A stretch of DNA of 64,000 nt from Shewanella mangrovi (GTDB lineage: Bacteria > Pseudomonadota > Gammaproteobacteria > Enterobacterales > Shewanellaceae), in assembly GCF_000753795.1 (NCBI RefSeq), contig NZ_JPEO01000001.1, forward strand, positions 496,001 to 560,000, given 5' to 3'. The notes below the pieces were generated by a model. That model did not search any database and had not been told where the DNA came from. It saw nothing but the letters and a program-made list of their open reading frames with translations. This document shows positions 9,038 to 17,371 of this stretch, in pieces; positions within the stretch are counted from its first letter, which is position 1, and the number at the start of each line of letters is the position of its first letter. The position numbers and the translations under genes were made by a program.

Positions 9038-10736
9038 TGTCTTGCTCCTGTTGCGGAGGAAACACCAGCGTTACGGTTGCGCCGCCGGACTCATTCCCTG
9101 AAAAACTGACTTCACCAGCTAAGCGACTCGCGCGCTCATGCATAATGCTGATACCGAAGTGTTGTTCGCGTTCTTTAATATGGTCTAAGCCAATACCATC
9201 ATCGCAAATGCGTATCACGGCCATGTTATCAGCATTTTTTTCACATGACACTTTGATATGTTGCGCCTTTGCGTGCTTGATCGCATTAAGTGTGGCTTCA
9301 CGAGTAAGTTGAAGAATATGAATATGTTGGTGAGCCGCCAACAGATGAGATGGCAGACGATAATCGAGCGAGATCTCAGCGTCAGTTTGTGGTCGTAACA
9401 GCTCTAACATGGCCTCTAAGGCATGGCCTAAGCTGGGCTCTTTGACGGTTAGTCTAAAGGTAGAGAGCAACTCTCGAAGTTGAGCATAGGCGGTGTTAAC
9501 ACCACTGTTGATTTCGCTTAGCTGACGCTCAACCTTGTCGGTGCGGCACTGTTCATCAAGCGCTTTTCCAAGCAGATTGATCTGAATTTTGAGGAAGGAG
9601 AGTAACTGGCCAAGTGAGTCATGCAGTTCTCTGGCGATAACCGCACGCTCCTCTAATAACGCAAGTTGCTGCCGTTCTTCAGACGCGTTATGAATGATGA
9701 TGGAACGGGCTAACATCAATGCAAAATTTTGGAACAGATTACTATTGAGTGTGGCGTCTGAAATGATTTCCAAATAGCCCAAGCGCTGCTGTTCAAAGGT
9801 TACCGGATAGCAGGTACTGCTTGCGCCTTCGGGCCAATCATCAGTGGCGGATACCATATCCATCTCTTCGCCATCTTGTTGGATTACTAAGCGCAAATAG
9901 TGTAGATGTTCATAATCTTTTAACTGCATCAGTGCCTTACGCAGTAAATCAAAGTTGAGTTGACCTGAGTTGAGCATTATCAGGTTGTCATAGAGAAAGC
10001 TCAGCTCCTTGTTTGCCTGTGTTAGCGCCTGCGTTTTCTCTTTGACCTGTGACTCGAGCTTGCCATATAGGCTAGCAAGTTGTGTGACGGTTGAACGTAA
10101 TGCCCCGGAAAGGGCGCTCAACTCTTCATATTCGGAATTGGGGATCGACACATCAAAACGACCCTGCGCAATAATGTGGGCCGACTCCATCATCTGTCCT
10201 AATGGTTGAGCCACTTTGCGGCGCATAAAGCGTACGGTAAAGAAGGCGATGAATAGCATCAGGCTCAAACCTACGGCTTGAGAAATGACTAAAATTCTGA
10301 GTTTAAATGCCGCGTGTTGCTCCATCTCCGACACCAGCTTATCAATGGTATCGACAAACCCTTTTACAGCTGCGGCATAGCTGCGTGAATTTTCTGCTTT
10401 AGCATAGGATTTCATTGTTTGCCAATTTTTGATCACTAACTGGTACTGCTGTTTTAGTGCTGCTGGTGATGACCAATCCATCGAGTGTTTCAGCGCGTCT
10501 GAATATAGCGTGTTCTCGAATTCTTTGATTTTTTCGTCAGTAGCATCACTGCCGCTATTGGCATAGAACAGCAGGCGGTAGCTTTGCATCCTCAATGAAC
10601 CAGAGGCATTAATTGCGCGGGCATCGCCCAGGCTATAAGACAGGTTCACGATAGAAAAAGTCGCCAAACCGCTGGATAACAAAATTAACAGCATCATCAT
10701 GCCGAGAATGGTGGCTGTCAGACTTCCTTTTTTCAT
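9030..10736 (-). CDS. narQ: Nitrate/nitrite sensor histidine kinase NarQ
   Basis: A 568-residue inner-membrane kinase. One helix at about 8-30 and a second at about 146-170 bracket a periplasmic helical sensor that includes the P-box-like motif INASGSLRMQSYRL (about 42-55), which binds nitrate/nitrite in NarX/NarQ. A HAMP linker follows (VAQPLGQMMESAHIIAQGRF), then a signalling/GAF-like central region, the HisKA_3 dimerisation helix with His372 in ARELHDSLGQ, and an HATPase domain with the N, G1 (DDGIGL) and G2 (GGATVTL) boxes. First gene of narQ-narP, divergent from nrfA across a 304-base regulatory region. Confidence 0.93.
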   Translation of the reverse strand: MKKGSLTATILGMMMLLILLSSGLATFSIVNLSYSLGDARAINASGSLRMQSYRLLFYANSGSDATDEKIKEFENTLYSDALKHSMDWSSPAALKQQYQLVIKNWQTMKSYAKAENSRSYAAAVKGFVDTIDKLVSEMEQHAAFKLRILVISQAVGLSLMLFIAFFTVRFMRRKVAQPLGQMMESAHIIAQGRFDVSIPNSEYEELSALSGALRSTVTQLASLYGKLESQVKEKTQALTQANKELSFLYDNLIMLNSGQLNFDLLRKALMQLKDYEHLHYLRLVIQQDGEEMDMVSATDDWPEGASSTCYPVTFEQQRLGYLEIISDATLNSNLFQNFALMLARSIIIHNASEERQQLALLEERAVIARELHDSLGQLLSFLKIQINLLGKALDEQCRTDKVERQLSEINSGVNTAYAQLRELLSTFRLTVKEPSLGHALEAMLELLRPQTDAEISLDYRLPSHLLAAHQHIHILQLTREATLNAIKHAKAQHIKVSCEKNADNMAVIRICDDGIGLDHIKEREQHFGISIMHERASRLAGEVSFSGNESGGATVTLVFPPQQEQDNG

Positions 10737-10913
10737 GGTAAGCGCCTTTGAAGAGTCTCGGTTAGCGGTATCTAGCTGAAGATAATATAAATATTTGCTT
10801 CAAGAAGGGAAATAAAATCCCTACACAGAGTGCTGATTAATATTAGTTTCATTAGTGTAAGTTAAAGTTACTTAACATAAATTTAAAACTGTGAGGTACA
10901 TCGCGCGCGTAAT

Positions 10914-10927
10914 TTGATCTTACGCAA
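10914..10927. promoter_or_regulatory. FNR/EtrA-like site upstream of nrfA
   Basis: TTGAT-CTTA-CGCAA compared with the FNR consensus TTGAT-N4-ATCAA: the left half is perfect, the right half matches three of five. It could also serve as a weak CRP-type site, which is known to matter for anaerobic respiration in Shewanella. Confidence 0.45.
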
Positions 10928-10940
10928 GTTTGGCGGCGGA

Positions 10941-10956
10941 TATTCCCTAAGAGGTA
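10941..10956. promoter_or_regulatory. NarP-like 7-2-7 heptamer pair upstream of nrfA
   Basis: TATTCCC-TA-AGAGGTA. The right heptamer is a perfect AKRRGTA; the left matches five of seven bases of TACYYMT. Two inverted heptamers separated by 2 bp is the arrangement that NarP requires. The centre lies 28 bp downstream of the FNR-like site. Confidence 0.55.
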
Positions 10957-11040
10957 TATATCGGCCCTATGTAAAGGACTACTTTTCGTCGTGAAAGTCG
11001 TGCTAATGCAACGCAACAACGAAAATAACACGGAGATGAG

Positions 11041-12441
11041 ATGGTGAAAAACTTCAGCAGAAAATCTATCGCCGCTAGCATGCTGATGGCTGCCACAGTG
11101 ATGGCTGCCAGCGCATTCGCCAGTGACAAAACTGAACCGCGTAGCCAAGTCTACAAAGATAAATTTAAACCTCAATATGCTTCTTGGCACGACACTGCCG
11201 AAAGCAAAGACAACACAGATTTGCTCGCAGCCGATCCTAACCTTGTCGTGTTATGGGCAGGATATGGTTTTGCCAAAGACTACAATGCACCTCGTGGTCA
11301 TATGTATGCAGTAAGTGATGTTCGTGGCACATTGCGTACCGGTGCCCCACGTTCTAATCAAGATGGTCCAATGCCAATGGCTTGCTGGAGCTGTAAGAGT
11401 CCGGATGTACCACGTGTGATTGAAGAGCAGGGTGAAGACGGCTACTTCACTGGCAAATGGTATAAAGGTGGTAGCGAAATCACCAATACCATCGGCTGTT
11501 CAGACTGCCACGAGCAAGGCAGTTCTAAACTGCGTTTGAGTCGTCCATTTGCAGAGCGCGCCTTTGAAACCATCGGCCAACCGTTTGATAAAGCAACACG
11601 TAACCAAAAGCAATCTATGGTGTGCTCACAGTGTCACGTTGAGTATTACTTTGAGAAAGTCGACGGTCGTAAGGGCTTTGTGAAATTCCCTTGGGATAAT
11701 GGTACCTCGGTTGAGGCCATGGAAAGCTACTACGATAACCTGAACTTTGCTGACTGGACGCATAAAATCTCAAAAACACCAATGCTGAAAGCACAGCATC
11801 CTGGCTATGAAACATGGTCAAGTGGTGTACACGGTGCTAACAATGTGTCTTGTGTCGACTGCCATATGCCGAAAGTTACCAATGATAAAGGCCGTAAATA
11901 CACAGATCATAAAGTGGGTAACCCATTTGACCGCTTTGAGGAGACCTGTGCTCGCTGCCATACCCAAAGCAAAGAGTTTATGGTCGGTCAGTACGAAAAA
12001 GGCAAAGCAAAAGTTAAAGAGCTGAAAGCTGCTGCAGAAACCCAGTTAGTACACGCTCACTTTGAAGCTGGGGCTGCGTGGCAAGCTGGTGCTACCGAAG
12101 CGGAAATGAAGCCAATTCTGATGGATATCCGTCACGCGCAATGGCGCTGGGATTACTCTATCGCTTCTCACGGCGTATATGCACACAACCCAACTGAAGC
12201 GCTGCGCATTTTGGGAACTGCAGTTGATAAAGCAGCTTCTGCTCGTATCAAACTGGCACAGTTGCTGGCGGCTAAAGGTGTTGCACAGCCAGTAGCGATT
12301 CCAGACATTTCTACCAAAGCAAAAGCTCAGGCGGTTGTGGGATTGGACATGGATAAACTGAATGCAGATAAAGAAGCATTCAAGAAAGAAGTGTTACCAG
12401 TGTGGGATGCTGAAGCGAAAAAACGCGAAGCAACTTACTAA
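11041..12441 (+). CDS. nrfA: Pentaheme cytochrome c nitrite reductase NrfA (ammonia-forming)
   Basis: Reduces nitrite to ammonium by six electrons in the periplasm. The 466-residue precursor has a Sec signal peptide ending near residue 28 (AASAFAS). The catalytic heme site is CWSCK at 115-119, where Lys replaces the axial His, and four ordinary heme motifs follow: CSDCH 153-157, CSQCH 195-199, CVDCH 271-275 and CARCH 303-307. The Arg/Tyr/His active-site region is seen in the 200-300 stretch ([25 protein letters not shown]). Length is that of the family. No nrfBCD or nrfH follows, so electrons probably come from CymA, as in Shewanella. Followed by a strong terminator; the promoter region carries FNR- and NarP-like sites. 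Confidence 0.97.
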   Translation: MVKNFSRKSIAASMLMAATVMAASAFASDKTEPRSQVYKDKFKPQYASWHDTAESKDNTDLLAADPNLVVLWAGYGFAKDYNAPRGHMYAVSDVRGTLRTGAPRSNQDGPMPMACWSCKSPDVPRVIEEQGEDGYFTGKWYKGGSEITNTIGCSDCHEQGSSKLRLSRPFAERAFETIGQPFDKATRNQKQSMVCSQCHVEYYFEKVDGRKGFVKFPWDNGTSVEAMESYYDNLNFADWTHKISKTPMLKAQHPGYETWSSGVHGANNVSCVDCHMPKVTNDKGRKYTDHKVGNPFDRFEETCARCHTQSKEFMVGQYEKGKAKVKELKAAAETQLVHAHFEAGAAWQAGATEAEMKPILMDIRHAQWRWDYSIASHGVYAHNPTEALRILGTAVDKAASARIKLAQLLAAKGVAQPVAIPDISTKAKAQAVVGLDMDKLNADKEAFKKEVLPVWDAEAKKREATY

Positions 12442-12464
12442 TTCCTGAAGTATTGTGAAATCAA

Positions 12465-12491
12465 AAGCCTTCGTTCGCGAAGGCTTTTTTT
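12465..12491. terminator. Intrinsic terminator after nrfA
   Basis: A perfect nine-base stem AAGCCTTCG/CGAAGGCTT with a TTCG loop, followed by a run of T. It also has A-rich sequence on the other side and may act for the convergent isochorismatase gene. Confidence 0.9.
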
Positions 12492-12512
12492 ATTGGTCGC
12501 GATGAGCATCGG

Positions 12513-13067
12513 CTATTTAATGAGCGTTAATAACTTTTTAAAACGCTCTCCGCTGGCAATGTGCTGCAACTCAAACAGCAATGACTCAGTTTGGGTCAAC
12601 TGTGCACCTTGAGCTTGCATCATTTTTATGGCGATTTTCTTGTTTTCTAGGTCGCGGCTGTCGATTGCATCAAGAACTACATGTACATCAAAGCCTTGTG
12701 CTAAAAAATCAGTACACGTCTGATAAACACAGATATGCGCCTCAATTCCAGCAAGAATCACCTGTTTTCGTCCCCAATCTTGCAGGGTTTGGCGACAGGT
12801 TTCATTTTGCCAACCGCTGAAATGCTGCTTGATGATCGGGTGATGCTGCTCGGCCAATACCGTACGTAACTCCTCACTGGTGGCACCGAGTTTATCTGGC
12901 AACTGTTCGAGCCATATCAGAGGAATATCAAACAATTGTAAACCTTTTATCAAGGTAAGAAGGCGTTGGTGTAGTCGTTCAGACTCTGACATTAATCGCG
13001 CCAATTTTCCCTGAACATCCACCAGAACAAAGACGCAGTCATTACTGTTTATCACGGTGCTCTCCAT
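12513..13067 (-). CDS. Isochorismatase-family cysteine hydrolase (YcaC-like)
   Basis: A 184-residue protein from the ATG at 13067 (MESTVINSND); the open frame upstream overlaps the glnK control region and is not needed. The three catalytic positions are all present: Asp in VLVDVQGKL, Lys in IIKQHFSGW and the nucleophile Cys in AGIEAHICVYQTC. Members hydrolyse small amides or vinyl ethers (nicotinamidase, isochorismatase, ureidosuccinate or biuret hydrolases); the substrate here cannot be told. It is divergent from glnK-amtB with NtrC-like boxes between, so control by nitrogen is an attractive inference. It is convergent with nrfA. Confidence 0.85.
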   Translation of the reverse strand: MESTVINSNDCVFVLVDVQGKLARLMSESERLHQRLLTLIKGLQLFDIPLIWLEQLPDKLGATSEELRTVLAEQHHPIIKQHFSGWQNETCRQTLQDWGRKQVILAGIEAHICVYQTCTDFLAQGFDVHVVLDAIDSRDLENKKIAIKMMQAQGAQLTQTESLLFELQHIASGERFKKLLTLIK

Positions 13068-13137
13068 AAGTGTGACGGACTTCAATACTAGGACATATTT
13101 TTTGAGAACGACAACGGTGCAGCTCATGCACAGGAGT

Positions 13138-13154
13138 TGTGTCAAAATGGTGCA
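13138..13154. promoter_or_regulatory. NtrC-like box 1 upstream of glnK
   Basis: TGTGTCAAAATGGTGCA, a near match to the enteric NtrC consensus TGCACCAAAATGGTGCA: the right half and centre are perfect and the left half differs at three positions. Confidence 0.65.
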
Positions 13155-13191
13155 ATTTTCTTCACCTTGTTTCCTATTGGTGCAAAAGATT

Positions 13192-13208
13192 CGCTCCAAA
13201 ATGGTGTG
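13192..13208. promoter_or_regulatory. NtrC-like box 2 upstream of glnK
   Basis: CGCTCCAAAATGGTGTG, again close to TGCACCAAAATGGTGCA with changes only near the outer ends. Its centre is 54 bp from that of box 1, about five helical turns, placing both on the same face of the DNA. Confidence 0.65.
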
Positions 13209-13242
13209 TTATGCGCTAACTCTTTGTAAAACAAAAAATTAA

Positions 13243-13650
<408 letters not shown>

Positions 13651-13670
13651 GGGGAAAGGGGATAATAACA

Positions 13671-14918
13671 ATGGAAGAATTAACCAAATTGGGGACTACC
13701 GTTACAGAGCTTCGCTTTGCGCTGGACACCTTCTACTTCTTGGTGTCAGGGGCTCTGGTTATGTGGATGGCAGCAGGTTTTGCAATGCTTGAAGCCGGCT
13801 TGGTTCGTGCTAAAAATACCACTGAAATTCTGACTAAGAACTTCGTTCTATATGCAATTGCATGTGTGACCTTCCTGCTGGTGGGCTACAACATCATGTA
13901 TGTAGACAACACTGAAGGTGGCTGGTTGCCATCATTTGGTGCCTTAATCGGCTCTCAAGCAGAAGGTGCCGATCATGCATTAGAATCTGACTTCTTCTTC
14001 CAAGTAGTGTTTGTAGCAACAGCTATGTCTGTAGTTTCAGGTGCTGTTGCTGAACGTATGAAGTTGTGGGCATTCTTGATCTTCAGCGTAATTTTGACTG
14101 CGGTACTTTACCCAATCGAAGGTTACTGGACTTGGGGTTCAGGCTTCCTGTCTGCAGCTGGTTTCTCTGACTTTGCTGGTAGTGGCATCGTACATATGGC
14201 GGGTGCTTCAGCAGCATTGGCTGGTGTACTGTTACTTGGCCCACGTAAAGGTAAATATGGTCCTAACGGCGAAATTAACCCAATTCAAGGTTGTAACCTG
14301 CCATTGGCAACGCTTGGTACCTTTATCCTGTGGTTCGGTTGGTTCGGCTTTAACGGTGGTTCACAGCTGATGGTATCTGATGCTGAAAACGCATCTGCGG
14401 TAGCAAAAGTATTTGTTAACACCAACTCTGCTGCGGCATTCGGTGCAGTGTCAGCGCTGATCGTATGTAAGATGGTATGGGGCAAAGCTGACCTGACTAT
14501 GGTATTGAACGGTGCTTTGGCTGGTTTGGTGGCTATTACCGCTGACCCTGCAAGTCCATCATTGGTTATGGCGGGTATCGTAGGTTTGGTGGCTGGCGCT
14601 CTGGTGGTGTTCTCAATCGTTGCCTTCGACCGTTTGAAAATTGACGACCCAGTAGGTGCATGTTCTGTGCATGGTGTTGCCGGTCTGTTCGGTGTAATGG
14701 TGGTACCTGTATCTAACGCTGATGCGACCTTTGGTGCGCAAGCCTTGGGTGCTGTGACTATCTTCGCATGGATGTTCGGTACTTCACTGGTTATCTGGGC
14801 AATCCTGAAAGCGACTATGGGTATCCGTGTCTCTGAAGAAGAAGAGTATAACGGTGTAGACGCTTACGATTGTGGTGTTGATGCTTACCCAGAATTCGTT
14901 ACTGTTAAAAACGCATAA
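13671..14918 (+). CDS. amtB: Ammonium transporter AmtB
   Basis: A 415-residue inner-membrane channel with eleven predicted helices and the family signatures: the early GFAMLEAGLVRAKN, the central GSGIVHMAGASAALAGVLLLGPRKG with the first pore His, and DPVGACSVHGVAGLFG with the second twin-His. It forms a trimer that conducts ammonium/ammonia and is gated by GlnK, encoded immediately upstream. Start ATG at 13671 is just past GGGGATAATAACA with GGGGAAAGGGGAT as ribosome-binding region. The N-terminus lacks a clear cleavable signal peptide; it begins with about 20 residues that may be outside the membrane. Followed by a strong terminator. Confidence 0.95.
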   Translation: MEELTKLGTTVTELRFALDTFYFLVSGALVMWMAAGFAMLEAGLVRAKNTTEILTKNFVLYAIACVTFLLVGYNIMYVDNTEGGWLPSFGALIGSQAEGADHALESDFFFQVVFVATAMSVVSGAVAERMKLWAFLIFSVILTAVLYPIEGYWTWGSGFLSAAGFSDFAGSGIVHMAGASAALAGVLLLGPRKGKYGPNGEINPIQGCNLPLATLGTFILWFGWFGFNGGSQLMVSDAENASAVAKVFVNTNSAAAFGAVSALIVCKMVWGKADLTMVLNGALAGLVAITADPASPSLVMAGIVGLVAGALVVFSIVAFDRLKIDDPVGACSVHGVAGLFGVMVVPVSNADATFGAQALGAVTIFAWMFGTSLVIWAILKATMGIRVSEEEEYNGVDAYDCGVDAYPEFVTVKNA

Positions 14919-14942
14919 TAACAACGCAGTAATGTGAACAAA

Positions 14943-14969
14943 AACAGGGCTAATTAGCCCTGTTTTTTT
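14943..14969 (+). terminator. Intrinsic terminator after amtB
   Basis: AACAGGGCTAATTAGCCCTGTT forms an eight- to nine-base stem followed by a T run. Confidence 0.9.
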
Positions 14970-15189
14970 ATTCATAAACCAGTGAGTTGCAATTAACTTT
15001 TGGCTAACTGAGTCTGCAAAATCAGCGATATTGGTGACTTACGTATATTTAATTAAAAAGCCAATATCATTAGTGGATTCATATGTTGAAACTGTGTTTT
15101 AATAAACTTTGTTCAATAATTGCAACATATGTGTAAAAAGTATAAATTATAACTTTCGTGTCGTAGAATGTCAGAGGCTCATAGAAATC

Positions 15190-16251
15190 ATGCTGTACCA
15201 GAATGATGATTTAAGAATTAACGAAGTAAAAGAACTATTACCCCCGATAGCCATTCTGGAACGATTTCCGGCAACCGCAGCAGCATCAGAAACCGTGTTT
15301 AACTCTCGCAAGAGTATCCACAATATACTCAAGGGAGCTGATGACCGTTTGCTCGTGATTATTGGGCCGTGCTCAATTCACGATCCTGAATCTGCTTTGG
15401 AATATGGCCGCCGTTTAAGTGTGCTGCGTGAAAAGTATCAGGATCAGCTGGAAGTGGTAATGCGGGTTTATTTCGAAAAACCTCGTACCACCGTCGGATG
15501 GAAGGGATTGATTAACGATCCTTACATGGATAAGAGTTTTGATATCAACGATGGCTTGCGTAAAGCGCGCCGTTTATTACTGCAAGTGAATGATGCTGGC
15601 ATGCCAACTGCGGGTGAGTTTCTTGACATGATCACACCGCAATATTTGGCGGATCTCATGTGCTGGGGGGCTATTGGTGCACGCACGACAGAGTCACAGG
15701 TGCACCGTGAACTGGCATCAGGTTTATCGTGTCCTGTGGGCTTTAAAAATGGTACTGATGGCAATATTAAAATCGCGATTGATGCGATTGGGGCTGCCAG
15801 TGCATCTCACTACTTCCTGTCGGTAACAAAATTTGGTCATTCGGCAATTGTCTCAACCAAAGGGAATCAAGATTGCCACATCATTTTACGTGGTGGTAAA
15901 GCGCCGAATTACAGCGTTGAGCATGTACAAGAAACGAAAGCCAAGTTGAGTAAGTCTGGACTGCGTCCGAATATCATGATTGATTTCAGCCATGCTAACT
16001 CTAATAAGGACTACAAGCGTCAGATGGTTGTGGCTGAGGATATTTCTCAGCAAATGGCGGCCGGTGAAAACGCGATTTTTGGTGTCATGGTGGAGAGCCA
16101 TCTGGTTGAAGGTCGTCAGGATCTTAAGCCTGGACAACCTCTGTGCTACGGTCAGAGTATTACCGATGCCTGTATTGGTTGGGATGATACAGAAACGCTA
16201 TTGGCAACGCTGAATGATGCGGTGTTAGCGCGTAGACGAGCGACCAAATAA
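15190..16251 (+). CDS. aroG: 3-deoxy-7-phosphoheptulonate synthase (DAHP synthase), AroG type
   Basis: First step of the shikimate pathway: phosphoenolpyruvate plus erythrose 4-phosphate to DAHP. The 353-residue protein starts at the ATG of MLYQNDDLRINEVKELLPP, which aligns with the AroG start; an upstream extension is not needed. Class I signatures are all present: IGPCSIHDP with the metal-binding Cys, FEKPRTTVGWKGL, GARTTESQVHRELASGLS, the metal His in VTKFGHSAIV and the late DFSHANS and ITDACIGWDDT. Similarity is closest to the phenylalanine-sensitive isoenzyme. Monocistronic; I see only weak TyrR-like half sites before it. A terminator follows. Confidence 0.93.
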   Translation: MLYQNDDLRINEVKELLPPIAILERFPATAAASETVFNSRKSIHNILKGADDRLLVIIGPCSIHDPESALEYGRRLSVLREKYQDQLEVVMRVYFEKPRTTVGWKGLINDPYMDKSFDINDGLRKARRLLLQVNDAGMPTAGEFLDMITPQYLADLMCWGAIGARTTESQVHRELASGLSCPVGFKNGTDGNIKIAIDAIGAASASHYFLSVTKFGHSAIVSTKGNQDCHIILRGGKAPNYSVEHVQETKAKLSKSGLRPNIMIDFSHANSNKDYKRQMVVAEDISQQMAAGENAIFGVMVESHLVEGRQDLKPGQPLCYGQSITDACIGWDDTETLLATLNDAVLARRRATK

Positions 16252-16272
16252 GCGTTCGTCGCAGACAAGTAA

Positions 16273-16294
16273 AAAGGCACCTTAGGGTGCCTTT
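16273..16294. terminator. Bidirectional terminator between aroG and a small reverse-strand gene
   Basis: AAAGGCACC at 16273-16281 pairs with GGTGCCTTT at 16286-16294. The stop codon of the small reverse-strand gene (16282-16284) falls in the loop, so the hairpin covers both 3' ends. Confidence 0.75.
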
Positions 16295-16467
16295 GTTGTT
16301 TCTAGCTGTTGTTGCACATATTCATTGGCTTTTGCCAAACTGCCAAAACACGCGATGAGATTATTTTTTCCTTTTTCTCGAATTTCTGGCACGTTTGATT
16401 CGACCATCATCCACACCCAAGTCTGCACCAATGGCAGTGGTGGATGTTTACTTTTTGAATCCGGCAT
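16282..16467 (-). CDS. Small conserved-looking hypothetical protein (61 aa)
   Basis: A 61-residue product with a well-placed ribosome-binding site (AAGG about nine bases before the ATG at 16467). The sequence has a Trp-rich core (VQTWVWMMVESN) and a helical tail (LAKANEYVQQQLE). I do not recognise the family. The good start, own 3' hairpin and protein-like composition make it a likely real gene; no function can be proposed. Confidence 0.6.
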   Translation of the reverse strand: MPDSKSKHPPLPLVQTWVWMMVESNVPEIREKGKNNLIACFGSLAKANEYVQQQLETTKAP

Positions 16468-16762
16468 AAGGGGACCTTTCTTGCTTTAGTTATACAGATC
16501 TAGTTAGCTCCTGTCTTAGCTTTGATCAGTCCCTTGTTATCTGCTCAACTTAGATTACCAAAGAAAACTAGCCGACATAACCTCGTGAACGCTGCGAATG
16601 CTAAAAAAGTTGCAAAATGATACTGGGCCGTATGCGACATAGTCATTCGTTCCTTTATAAGGTTGATTTTTAGTGCAATATCGTGGTCAAGATTCAGGGA
16701 GGATTCAGCAACTGCTGGCTAGTATCTAATGACGCCACACAGAGAGAATCTGGAGAAGATAT
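16468..16762. other. Intergenic region between two divergent small genes
   Basis: About 295 bases, AT-rich, with no credible coding frame. It should contain promoters for the 61-aa gene on the reverse strand and the 88-aa gene on the forward strand; I see no clear palindromic operator and no RNA gene. Confidence 0.4.
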
Positions 16763-17029
16763 ATGGACAATATTTCGTTGTTAGTCAGCTTGGAAGGCAC
16801 ACAACATCAGGTTACCACCGATTGGCGCAGTTTATCTGCCACCTTAACAAAACGTGGTTTGGATGAACTGCAATTGTCGCAGTTACACACCGAATTGCGC
16901 GCAGGACTTATCATTACTACACGAGGTTTGACGTTAGCAATGAAGTCAGAAAAGAAAATGGGTGGGATAAATTATGAAGCGCTTTATGCGTCGATTGATA
17001 AAACTGCCGTCGCTCACCATCCGCAATAA
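16763..17029 (+). CDS. Small hypothetical protein (88 aa)
   Basis: The ATG at 16763 follows GGAGAAG at a good spacing. The 88-residue product is mixed alpha/beta without membrane segments or signal peptide (MDNISLLVSLEGTQHQV at the start, a central LHTELRAGLIITTRGL). I recognise no family. Its stop codon sits in the loop of a terminator hairpin. Probably a genuine small cytoplasmic protein. Confidence 0.65.
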   Translation: MDNISLLVSLEGTQHQVTTDWRSLSATLTKRGLDELQLSQLHTELRAGLIITTRGLTLAMKSEKKMGGINYEALYASIDKTAVAHHPQ

Positions 17030-17039
17030 TGCGGATGGT
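17016..17039. terminator. Terminator hairpin containing a stop codon in its loop
   Basis: A perfect ten-base stem ACCATCCGCA/TGCGGATGGT with an ATAA loop; the TAA stop of the 88-aa gene (17027-17029) falls in the loop. A weakly T-rich stretch follows (TTAATCTTTT). It separates two convergent genes. Confidence 0.7.
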
Positions 17040-17046
17040 TAATCTT

Positions 17047-17262
17047 TTAGTCGTTTGAAGACGGGTCTTTCTCCCAGCCATCACAGAGCAGATTCTTACA
17101 GCCATCAACAGGGTTTATAGGCTTTAGACCGGTAATTTTACCGCTGCGATAACACAACATCTCACCTTCAATTTCGATCATGCGGCTGCAGCTCTTGCAG
17201 CTAAAGGATGCCTCTTTAACGCAGTCTGTGCCGGGCATCAGGCTCACGTAACTAGTTTTCAT
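17047..17262 (-). CDS. Small cysteine-rich protein, possible zinc ribbon
   Basis: A 71-residue protein from the ATG at 17262, which has GAGGAG eight bases upstream; a start fifteen bases earlier lacks that support. Cysteines occur as CVKEASFSCKSCSRM, then CYRSG, then GCKNLLCDGW, a spacing suggestive of one metal site or two half sites. No signal peptide or membrane segment. I do not recognise the family, so a role is not proposed. Confidence 0.7.
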   Translation of the reverse strand: MKTSYVSLMPGTDCVKEASFSCKSCSRMIEIEGEMLCYRSGKITGLKPINPVDGCKNLLCDGWEKDPSSND

Positions 17263-17371
17263 CCTTGCTCCTCTCAAATAAGAAAGTCTGTGACTTTGGC
17301 ATTAAATATTACCATTTGTGTGATGCGGCGCACAATGTAACTTTCTATATTTTTGTAAGAGCACAAGTTTT

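Larger units (their letters stand above)
10737..11040. promoter_or_regulatory. Divergent narQ / nrfA control region
   Basis: A 304-base gap without a credible gene. It contains an FNR/EtrA-like sequence at 10914-10927 and a NarP-like 7-2-7 palindrome at 10941-10956 (listed separately), followed by the nrfA ribosome-binding site GGAG near 11033. The half nearer narQ is AT-rich and carries no obvious palindrome. Confidence 0.6.

Noticed and set aside
15100..15189. TyrR or TrpR operators before aroG
   Set aside because: Only partial TGTAAA half sites are visible; no symmetric match.
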